Positions 18,093 through 26,900 of a stretch of 64,000 nucleotides of DNA are shown here, in pieces. Position 1 is the stretch's first letter; each line of letters begins with the position of its first letter. The notes below the pieces were generated by a model, which worked only from the letters and a program-made list of their open reading frames with translations, made no database searches and was not told the origin of the DNA. The translations under genes were made by a program, and so were the position numbers. Origin of the DNA: Hyphomicrobiaceae bacterium (lineage in GTDB: Bacteria > Pseudomonadota > Alphaproteobacteria > Rhizobiales > Hyphomicrobiaceae); NCBI GenBank assembly GCA_020638035.1, contig JACKJI010000001.1, forward strand, positions 186,001 to 250,000, written 5' to 3'.

Positions 18093-19685
18093 ATGAAAAT
18101 CTGGCGTAAAATTGCCAAATGGTCCGTCTTCGCGTCTTGCTTCACCATGACATTGGCAACGCCACTCTCTGCAGAAGACGTGAAGCTGAGAATGAAGGGA
18201 GGCGGCTTCGAGATTTCAGGTGAGTTGAAGGCCTACAATGGGACAACCTACGCCATCTTGTCGAATGAGTTGGGCAATCTGACGATCGACGCAAATCGAT
18301 TTGACTGTATCACGCCAAATTGTCCAACTGGACCATACACGGCACCGCAGTCATCCAGCATTTCCGCGGCAACCATTAGCGGCGAGACCCGTATCGCCGG
18401 TTCCAACACGATCGGCAATGCTTTGATGCCGGCGATCATTGATGCTTTCGCCAAACGCAATGGCCTGAAGACACAACGGGTCGTCGGGCAAAACCCACTC
18501 GATTTGAAGATCGGCCTTCTAGACACATCCGAACGACCAATCGCCACGATTGATCTTGCGCGTCATGGCTCGAGCACGTCGTTTCGTGAGCTGGAGGCGC
18601 ATTCTGCTGAAATTGGAATGTCCTCCCGCCGCATCAAGACCGAGGAAGTCACGAAGCTGGGCGCCGCCGGCCTTGGCGATATGCTTTCGCCGTCCAACGA
18701 ACATGTCATCGGCCTTGATGGCCTTGTCGTCATCGTTTCTTCAAATAACCCTCTTGTCTCTGTGCCACAGGACAAACTCGCCGGCATCTTTGCTGGCACG
18801 ATCACCGATTGGGCCGAGTTGGGTCGGGAACCTGGCAAGATCAACGTATATGCACCAACGGAAGATTCCGGCACCTACGAGACATTCAAGTTGCTGGTTC
18901 TCGATCCCGGAAAGCTCAAGTTGTCGCCAGAGACAAAGCGAACGGAGAATCACAAGGAACAGTCCGACTGGGTTGCCGCGGACAAGGATGGCATCGGATT
19001 CGTCGGCATTGCGTATCAGCGAAATGCAAAGGCGCTGAATATTGAATTGACGTGCGGCATGATCGCCCGTCCGAGTGTGTTTTCAATGAAGACCGAAGAA
19101 TACCCGCTGACGCGCCGCCTCTACCTTTACACGGACGGGCACCCGAGATCGCCGCTTGCCAGGGCCATTCTTGATTTTGCACTCTCTAACGAAGCCCAAC
19201 CAGTCGTCCGCGGCGTGGACTTCATAGACCAGTCTCCCGAGGGACTGGCTATTGACGACCAGCAGGCCCGAGTTGCCTTCGCACTCAGTTCGCAGAATCC
19301 CGACTTTAGCTTGCCGATCATGCGGCGATTTCTCAGCGACACGAAAGCCGCCCATCGATTGTCAACGACCCTGCGCTTCCAACTGAATTCCACCGCACTT
19401 GATAGCAAGGCACAGGGCGACATCCGTCGGCTAGCAGCTGAATTGAAAAGCGACCGCAACAAAGGCAAGCAAGTCATGCTGCTCGGATTTGCCGATGCGC
19501 TCGGCAGTGGCCCTGCAAATGAAAGTTTGTCGCTGGCTAGGGCACAGTCCGTCAATTCAGCCCTGCGCGCAGTGGGATACTCCGGCGCTATCGTGGCGGG
19601 GTATGGCGAGATGTCACCGGTTGCCTGCAACGACACACCTGAAAGCCGGAATATGAATCGACGGGTTGAAGTCTGGATCAGGTAG
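18093..19685 (+). CDS. PstS-like phosphate-binding domain fused to OmpA domain
   Basis: Exported protein of 530 residues. Signal peptide about 1-27 (ending LSAED). Residues 30-85 form a small domain ending in a CITPNCPTGPY Cys pair. Residues 95-375 are a PstS-type periplasmic ligand-binding domain: ISGETRIAGSNTIGNALMPAI, IGMSSRRIKTEEV, NEHVIGLDGLVVIVSSNNPL, IFAGTITDWAELG and EDSGTYETFKLLVLD are the usual oxyanion-binding blocks. Residues 405-530 are an OmpA-like peptidoglycan-binding domain (LRFQLNSTALDSKAQGDIRR, LLGFADALGSGPANESLSLARAQSV, NRRVEVWIR). The fusion would hold a phosphate sensor or scavenger on the cell wall. No pstCAB genes are nearby. The AGGAGAG box upstream supports the start. 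Confidence 0.9.
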   Translation: MKIWRKIAKWSVFASCFTMTLATPLSAEDVKLRMKGGGFEISGELKAYNGTTYAILSNELGNLTIDANRFDCITPNCPTGPYTAPQSSSISAATISGETRIAGSNTIGNALMPAIIDAFAKRNGLKTQRVVGQNPLDLKIGLLDTSERPIATIDLARHGSSTSFRELEAHSAEIGMSSRRIKTEEVTKLGAAGLGDMLSPSNEHVIGLDGLVVIVSSNNPLVSVPQDKLAGIFAGTITDWAELGREPGKINVYAPTEDSGTYETFKLLVLDPGKLKLSPETKRTENHKEQSDWVAADKDGIGFVGIAYQRNAKALNIELTCGMIARPSVFSMKTEEYPLTRRLYLYTDGHPRSPLARAILDFALSNEAQPVVRGVDFIDQSPEGLAIDDQQARVAFALSSQNPDFSLPIMRRFLSDTKAAHRLSTTLRFQLNSTALDSKAQGDIRRLAAELKSDRNKGKQVMLLGFADALGSGPANESLSLARAQSVNSALRAVGYSGAIVAGYGEMSPVACNDTPESRNMNRRVEVWIR

Positions 19686-19778
19686 GGAGCGCGTCGGATT
19701 TGTCGTCTCCAGGCAGCCTGCCAACCTATTGGGCTCCGTTTGGCGAACCCGGTGAACCATGCGATGTGGCATGGAACG

Positions 19779-19812
19779 GCGAAACGGCAGCCCGATGCAG
19801 CCGCCGTTTCGC
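19779..19812 (+). terminator. Stem-loop, possible terminator
   Basis: GCGAAACGGC (19779-19788) pairs perfectly with GCCGTTTCGC (19803-19812) around a 14-base loop, about 95 bases after the stop of the PstS-OmpA gene. Only a weak T-rich sequence follows, so termination is plausible but not certain. Confidence 0.45.
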
Positions 19813-19898
19813 TTGGAATTACCTGATTACGCACCAGACTGAGCCTTCACGGCACCGTGGTGTGGGGTAAAAATGCGAGCTGATCTAGGGAGATGATC

Positions 19899-20204
19899 AT
19901 GGCTCGCAACCGCATCCAGTTCCAGAAGGGTCTCTCGGAAGGCCGCTTTCAGGCTCTCTACGGGGACGAGGAGGCGTGCCGCGCACTCGTCGTGGCGTGG
20001 CGCTGGCCGAACAGCTTCATGTGCTCTGTCTCCACCCATAACGGAGGCGACGAGATGGCGGCCCCATGCCCCCCACTGCATTGCCGGCGTGTAGGCGGTG
20101 CTCAGTGCCGGCCGGCACCCCCGTTAGGCGCAGTCTCAAGTGGTGCCGCCATGAGCCGTCATGTGCCATCACAACGCAGTCTATCGGAGCCTATGAGAAA
20201 TTGA
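19899..20204 (+). pseudogene. IS1595-family transposase N-terminal remnant
   Basis: The first 40 or so codons read MARNRIQFQKGLSEGRFQAL then YGDEEACRALVVAWRWPN, which is the well-conserved start of IS1595 (ISXO2-like) transposases, with GTGGTGTGGGGTAAAAATG just upstream looking like part of a terminal repeat. After SFMC the expected zinc-ribbon and DDE domain are absent and the frame runs through unrelated sequence. This is an element fragment next to a tRNA gene. Confidence 0.78.
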
Positions 20205-20240
20205 ACAGCGGCGGCGATTTCGACTAAGTCATTGATTTTG

Positions 20241-20317
20241 TGGTGACCCCGACAGGATTCGAACCTGTGACCCTCAGATTAGGAATCTGATGCTCTATCC
20301 TGCTGAGCTACGGGGCC
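20241..20317 (-). tRNA. tRNA-Arg (anticodon CCT)
   Basis: Minus-strand cloverleaf of 77 bases with encoded CCA. Acceptor GGCCCCG pairs with CGGGGTC (one G-U pair). D-arm GCTC-AGCAGGATA-GAGC, anticodon stem TCAGA/TCTGA with loop TTCCTAA (anticodon CCT, decoding AGG), and T-arm ACAGG-TTCGAAT-CCTGT are all visible. Confidence 0.97.
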
Positions 20318-22163
20318 GCTGTTGCGGTCTTGGCCGGATGTTACCGACGCAAATCACCGACCAGACTGGCCACCCCGCTCCGGGAAATCCTTGAAGAGCG
20401 CGGGCCGGCTGTGAACAAGCGGCGATATCACCCCAGACGACCCTTCAGCGCAAGCCCATAAGAACGGGCTCGCCGACGTACAACTTGCGGAATGCAGGTT
20501 GGCTCCCGCGAAATGAGCAAGACATTGGACCAGCGCTCCCGAGCCCGGTGCGGATCGCGGCGCCAATAATTCGCGGCCGAAACCTCCACCTGCTCCAGTC
20601 CTGGGATTATGTGCCCGATCCACGACCTCGCCGGACTAACCGATCAGAAGCAAACCACGGCCACCAACCGGACCGTCGCCCCGCAGAACAGACAACGACG
20701 CCCAGCTGACAGCGCGGCAGATGCATGGGAAATTAATCTCGCAACACCTGGGCGTCGCGATTGGGAACGACTGAGACACCCGTTCGAGCGCCGACACCCA
20801 CCCCATCTTTAGTTGAACGGTAGAGGTGCGGCATCATCGCTGATGCTTCGCTGCGCTCCTCCAGGCCCGGCAATTCACGCAAAAATTACAGGCGTCGAAC
20901 TCTTCCGCACAGAGCACGCACAACGACCGGTCATCCACATGCAAAACTTGCAGATCCATGACCTCGCGTTATTTGGCCTGCCCAACGGCTCAGAGAAGTG
21001 CGCGTAGATAACCATCTGGAACAGAAGAAAATTCCCGAGGCCAAATAGAGCGGCGGGATGGACTCCAGTAGGTGGACCTGTCCACGCCAGCGACATCCAC
21101 CGTACGGGGTTCACCGCCAGCTTTGCTCACTGGTTGATGTCACCACCGCAACTCTTGGTTTCGCCCCGCTTTGAGCCGCAATCGACACGACTGACCCAAG
21201 TCAGGTACCGATTACAACTCTTTTCACAATCGCCGTGAGAAGCACCTCTCTGCATGGGAATGATCCGCATTTTGGTGTATTAATATCATTCTGTAGCACT
21301 ATGGTTTAGTTGTCAGTCAGCGTTTAGACATGCCGCGTCACATCGACAGTCCTGACCGAGATTTCTGCGTCGACCCGGGCGTCGCCCAAGGCGTAGCTAT
21401 TTTTGCTGATGCCCAGGGCATGGATCGCACTGTGCGGTCGGCGCCGATGATCGATAGACGCATTGCGCGCCAGGACGATCCGCTCGAGGCCCAGGACGTC
21501 ACCAGCCAGGCTATAGACGAGCGCACGGCGGCGACTTCGGCGAGCGACTGGATTCCTCAGGAGCCGGTTCCTGACCAATGGGGTCGGATCGTGTGCCCAC
21601 TGCTGTGGTGCCCTGAGGTGCCGCGAGAGACGAGGTTCTCGTTCTACCGGCGCCGCACCGACGGCAGCAGCGAAGTGCTGGAGGAAGGCGTCCTCCAGGA
21701 CGGCGCGCCCTCTCTCAACCTTGCCCACCTGCGCCGCCGAGGTGCGCAACTGGGCGCCCATGACGTTGTCCTCATCCTGCCGTAAGTCTATGCCCTTCAT
21801 AAGAACTGGCCTTGCCGCCGCTGTGCAGTGACGTCGCACGTGTCGGCCGACGGCCGAGGTGCGTTCAGCAATGACCGGGAGCTGACAGCGAGCGATGAGG
21901 GGATGGGCAGCTACGACACTCAGGGCATGACGGCCTCAGTAGCGAGCCACGACGTCAATGCGCACACAACCAGTGTGCGCAATTCGATGGGCGCATTAGC
22001 CCACACTTGCGTTTCAGTTCATCGCACATCGGTTCGCTTCTGTTGTTTCAAACAAGACGTCCGCGCTCAGCTGCGCGCCACCTCAGTTGGCTCGGCTCGC
22101 GTGTTCTTCGCCACGGTGTCGGGGATCCAAATCCAATCGCCGCCGTTGGCACGACGATGGTGC
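20318..22163. other. Gene-poor region of about 1.8 kb
   Basis: No gene can be supported. The longest frames (for example 21330-21785 rightward and 21324-21839 leftward) overlap each other, lack ribosome sites and show no recognisable motif. An AT-rich patch lies at about 21225-21320. Together with the IS1595 fragment on the other side of the tRNA, this looks like an eroded insertion region. Bases 21960-22160 also lead into the extensin-like gene and may hold its promoter. Confidence 0.5.
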
Positions 22164-23573
22164 ATGCGGCCGAGACGTCTCATGCGGTTCTCCACTTTGA
22201 TCCTGATGGCACTAGCCCCGTTTGCGGTCCAGCCAACGCGCGCAACGGCTCAGATATCGGCGCCGACAGAGCCGGCACAGACGTCCTTGCTGCCATCCCA
22301 GGATTTGCCACCCTTGCCGCAGCCCCACCCTAGGCGCGCCGGACCAGAGCGACGAGCCGCACATGCCGAGCTAGTCCGGACATGGCCAGGCGGCGGCGCG
22401 AACAGCGTACATGCCAGCAGAGGAATGATGCCCCCAAAAGACGCTCGTGAGCGTCCTGAACGAACAGAGCGCACTGAGATTGCGAATAGCGCCGCAACCA
22501 CACGTGCCGCGCCCGAAGATGCAGCCGCATCGCGCTCCTTGCCTGCGGCCCGACCAACCGCCGAGACAAGAAGGGGCACCGTTCCGGCGGAATCGCCGTC
22601 GCGGCCGCAGGGTGCAGTCGCCGAGCCTGCGGCCGTGACCGAGGCGCCGTCCCGACCTGCCCCGCCACCGGTACCAAGTCCTCCGACACCAGCCGCCGGA
22701 GCGACGACACCAGCGCCGACCCCACCTGCACGCCGGGACGAACAAGTGTCCCCTGCGCCAGCCCCCACTGTCGGTGCAACAGATACACCTGCGATTGCTG
22801 CATGGACCGCAGACGAAATCGCCGAAGCCGAGCGCCAGTGCGACGGTTTGCTCTCTGGCATTGCTGCTGATGGCGACCGGCTGGCGCCGATACGGCTTGG
22901 CGAATGCGGCACGCCGCTGCCCCTGCGCCTCAAACGCATCGGTTCGGGCGCTGGCGTCGATGTCTCCCCGGCGGCAACGACCAATTGCGCACTCACGGCG
23001 CGGCTTTACCAGTGGCTGGAGACGGTCGCCCAGCCGGCTGCCAAGCGCAGGCTCGGCTCACACATCGTCAAAATTCGCAACGTGTCGTCGTACATGTGCC
23101 GCAACCGCTATAATGATCCGGCAGCAAAGATCTCCGAGCATGCTTTTGCCAACGCGCTCGACGTCGCCGCATTCGAACTCGCCGACGGCCGCACCATCGA
23201 CGTCAAGACGTACTGGGGTGCAGTTGTGGAGAGCGCGGAGGCGGAAGCCGCCGCGCGCGCGGCCGCGGCAGCCAAGACGACCGAAGGCGACCGCAAGTCC
23301 CCCGTCGCTGGTCAACTGAACCTCGCCACGCGCTCACTGACCCGAGGCATCTCGACGGCACGCGCCGACACGCCGCCAAAGGCGGGCACACCTGACGCCG
23401 GGCAACCCGCACCGACAGTGCCCGAAACGGCGGAGCTATCGTTCCTCAAGGAGCTTCACACGGGCGCCTGCGGCGTCTTCACGACCGTCCTTGGACCGCA
23501 TGCAAACCGCGCCCATCACGACCATTTCCATCTCGACTTGAAACAGCGGAGCGGCAGGTCCTACTGCGAATAG
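22164..23573 (+). CDS. Exported extensin-like C-terminal domain protein
   Basis: About 469 residues from the ATG at 22164 (22182 is an alternative); the longer open frame upstream does not look coding. MRPRRLMRFSTLILMALAPF is the signal peptide. Residues about 35-205 are a disordered Pro/Ala/Thr-rich linker (PSRPAPPPVPSPPTPAAG and similar). The C-terminal half is the bacterial extensin-like domain, a LAS-metallopeptidase relative: CDGLLSGIA, CGTPLPLRLKRIGSGAG, SEHAFANALDVAAFEL with the His/Asp metal pair, and GPHANRAHHDHFHLDL with the HxH. An Ala-rich insertion of about 60 residues splits this domain between ALDVAAFELADGRTIDV and ELSFLKELHTGACGVF. Likely a peptidoglycan-binding or peptidoglycan-cutting protein. 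Confidence 0.85.
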   Translation: MRPRRLMRFSTLILMALAPFAVQPTRATAQISAPTEPAQTSLLPSQDLPPLPQPHPRRAGPERRAAHAELVRTWPGGGANSVHASRGMMPPKDARERPERTERTEIANSAATTRAAPEDAAASRSLPAARPTAETRRGTVPAESPSRPQGAVAEPAAVTEAPSRPAPPPVPSPPTPAAGATTPAPTPPARRDEQVSPAPAPTVGATDTPAIAAWTADEIAEAERQCDGLLSGIAADGDRLAPIRLGECGTPLPLRLKRIGSGAGVDVSPAATTNCALTARLYQWLETVAQPAAKRRLGSHIVKIRNVSSYMCRNRYNDPAAKISEHAFANALDVAAFELADGRTIDVKTYWGAVVESAEAEAAARAAAAAKTTEGDRKSPVAGQLNLATRSLTRGISTARADTPPKAGTPDAGQPAPTVPETAELSFLKELHTGACGVFTTVLGPHANRAHHDHFHLDLKQRSGRSYCE

Positions 23574-23959
23574 GCGGCGGCCTAGCGGAACTCAGGCGGT
23601 CGAAGCGAAAGCGAGTGGCACACGGTCACCGTCACGCCCGCATCTCAGTGCCGCACGGCAGTGGCAGGCCTGCCTTCGGAACGGATTCGACAGATCACGC
23701 CAGGGACAACCCAAGAGTGCATCAGGATTTCGCGCATCGCTTCCGAAGGGATACTGTCGCACACTAATAATCCGTATTAAGATAAAAAAATAGCAGGCGG
23801 ATAATAATTGGATAATTGCATTTTAAATCAATTTATTATGACAATATGGGACGCCATCAAACTATTTGATATTGCGCATTCACCCAAGCCCAGGTTGTAT
23901 GAAAAACAGGTTCGAAGGACTGCCGCCTGCCCGTTTCATATCTGCCTGGAGCCAATTGC
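23574..23959. promoter_or_regulatory. AT-rich leader of the RTX gene
   Basis: The stretch 23760-23880 is far more AT-rich than the rest of the window (TTATTATGACAATATGG and similar) and ends at the RTX start, with GGAG nine bases before its ATG. It probably holds the promoter and silencing or bending sites. No specific operator is recognised. Confidence 0.55.
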
Positions 23960-26900
23960 ATGGCCAACATTCGGATCGAACGAGTTCCGATTTCAACGTT
24001 CAATCTCGGTCTTCTGGGCTTTGACCACCTGCAGTTGGCTTTCGAGCAGGACAGCCTGACATCCACGCCCATTCCTCAGGGTGAATGGTTCGTGATGGAA
24101 GGCTTGAGGGTCGACATCGGCACCCGCGTCGTCCTCGGCGCCTTCGGTGAAACCGGGTTGTTCAACATCAAGATTGCCAACAATGCGACCAGCGAGGAGG
24201 AAGTCGAGGCAAAGATCGGCACGCCTGAGGACCGCGGGAGCCGCATCATCAATGTTCTCGATCCGCAGGCGACATGGACCCAGATGGCCCTCCACGCCGC
24301 CAACATCAAAGACCAGGGCTACGACTATCGCACCTACGGCGGGCAGGGCAGCCTCCTCCCGACGCTGAATTCAACGAGCTTCATCGCCTCTGTGCTCTAT
24401 TCCGCAGGCGTCGACATCGCCGTCAATCTGCCTCGAAACCTGCGCCTTTCGCCCGGCATGGAGACCCTGCTCGGCGGCAATGGTGACGATCACTTGCGCA
24501 TCCAGAGCCAGTTCACCGCGGTCTATGGCGGGTTCGGCCAGGATCTCCTGCAAGGACTGGATGACGTCACCCGCATCGACCGCCTCTACGGCGGTGCCGA
24601 CAACGATCTCCTCAGCTGGTCCAGCGGCAAGAACTATCTGCATGGCGGCGACAGCTCGTGGACCTACACGGAGGACGGCTTCGATTCGGTGAACTACTCC
24701 GGGTCAGGTGGCGCGCATATCGAGTTCGTACGCGGCTGGGTCGAGCACCAGACCCCGCAATACCAAGCCTTCACGACAACCTCTATCGACTATCTGCTTT
24801 CAATCGAACGGCTCATCTGGAACGATGCTTCGAGCGATCACATCACGACAGGTCCGGGTGTCGAGCTGATCGAGACGCCACTGTCCCTCTACCTCGGCAG
24901 CGAGGGCGCGAGCCTTGGTCCGGACCAGGGTGACATCGTGGATTTCAGCGCGACCAAGACCGCGCTCACCATCAACAGGGCGACCGACACGGCCCATTGG
25001 GTCACCGCCGAGGGGCAGCAGGGCAAGGGCGGTCTGTGGATCGCCTCGGCGGAATGGCTGGTCGCCTCCTCGGGTGACGACAAGATCTATGCCGGCGAGG
25101 CTGTGCGTGGTGTTGAGGGCGGACTGGGCGCAGACTTCATCGATGCGCGCCTTGCCGAAGCGTTCTCGGGCAAGAGCCCCGACGGCTACGACATCGAGCT
25201 ATGGGGCGGGGACGGCGCCGACACGTTGATTACTGGCGGCGGGACGACGTTTGCATCCGGTGACGAGGGAGGCGACACGATCGTCATCTCGTCCATGACC
25301 ACCGGCGAAAAGGCGACCGAGATTGTCATCGAGAACGCCGACGGCAGCGACAAGCTCTACATTCCCTACAATTACTTCAACGAATCGAGCGGCGGTTACG
25401 AAGGCTCGCAGCTCTTACAGATCACCGGCGCCGTCGGCCGCTTCCAGGATATGGTCGAGAATGGTTGGGAGACCTACTTCGAGACGCGGCTCCAGGCCGA
25501 CGTCTGGACCAATCCGGACGAAATCGCGGGCCTCATCAACTTCGCCGGTTTGATCGGCTTTCGCATGGAGGGATCGGATCTCATCATCTCCCTCATAAAG
25601 GGCGAGCGCGTTTACGAGAACGTCGTAATCGACGACATCGGCACAACCGAGCTGCGCGCGCTCAACATCATTCTTCCCGAGACCGAGACGATCGTGCGAG
25701 TCGTTGACTTTCAGCCGGGAGACCTCGGTCTGCAGTTTCTCGATCCCGGTGAACTCATCGAAGTCGACCTCGGTGGCAACACCTATGCCGGATGGACCAA
25801 CTGGGACGCGGCGGTGAGGCAGCTCAACGTTCCCATGCTTGACCCGTTCGCGGACCGTCCGGCCGCGCCATCGATTGATCCCAACGACCCCGACAACGCA
25901 CCAGAGCCTCCCGCCCGCCAGATCGGCACCGACGACGCGGATCTGATCGCGCTATCGGTACCGACTCGGGTCGATGCCGGCGACGGAGATGACACCATCA
26001 CCTCGACCGGAGACCACGACGACACCATCGACGGCGGCACGGGCGACGACACGATGGCCGGCGGCGAGGGCGACGATCATTATTATGTCGATCGGGCAGG
26101 TGATGTCGTCATTGAGGAAGCCGGCGCCGGAATCGACACGATCATTACGAGTATCAGCCTTGCGCTCACCACAAACGTCGAGAACCTGATACTGGCGGAT
26201 GGCGCCGTTTCCGGAACCGGGAACGAACTTGCAAACCGTCTTGTCGGCAACGCCGGCGCCAACACGCTCACTGGCCTCGCCGGCGATGACACGCTCTTCG
26301 GCGACCTCGGCGACGATATCCTGATGGGTGGCGACGGCAGTGACTACTACACTTACGTACGCGGCAACGGCAACGACACAATTCTCGATAACGGCACGGA
26401 CCCAGACGACGTCGACACGTTGCGGTTCTTTCAGGACATCACGCCTGAGGACATCAGCGCTGTCCGCCTGTCTGCGGCCAGCACCGACATGCTGCTTGTC
26501 ATCCGCGGCGGCGGCCAGATCACGCTCGCGGATGCCTACGCGGGCGACGGCATGCCGATCGAACAGATCCTGTTTGATAACGGTGATGTCTGGACCACAG
26601 CCGACATCCTCGCACTCGCCGAGGCAGCGGCACTCGTCGACGCACCGCCCCCAGACGCGACCAATGACGAGGGTCTCTTCTGGGGCACGTCAAATACTGT
26701 GCTGCCCGCAAGCGTGCTGCTACGCAACGATACGGACCAGGGCGGCAGCCCGCTCAGCATCATCGGCGTATCGGAGGTGAGCGTGGGCAGCGCCACCGTC
26801 ACGCCGGAAGGCGATATCACCTTTGACCTGCCGCCCGGCTACGAAGGAGAGGTGCGTTTCAGATACACGGTGACCAACGCATCTGGCGCCACCGCAAGCG

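Noticed and set aside
21324..21839. Overlapping frames on both strands of 150-170 codons
   Set aside because: Neither has a ribosome site or any recognisable domain, and both are Arg-rich as expected of chance frames in GC-rich DNA.
21828..22163. N-terminal 112-codon extension of the extensin-like gene
   Set aside because: The signal peptide begins at 22164 or 22182 and the preceding residues look non-coding.
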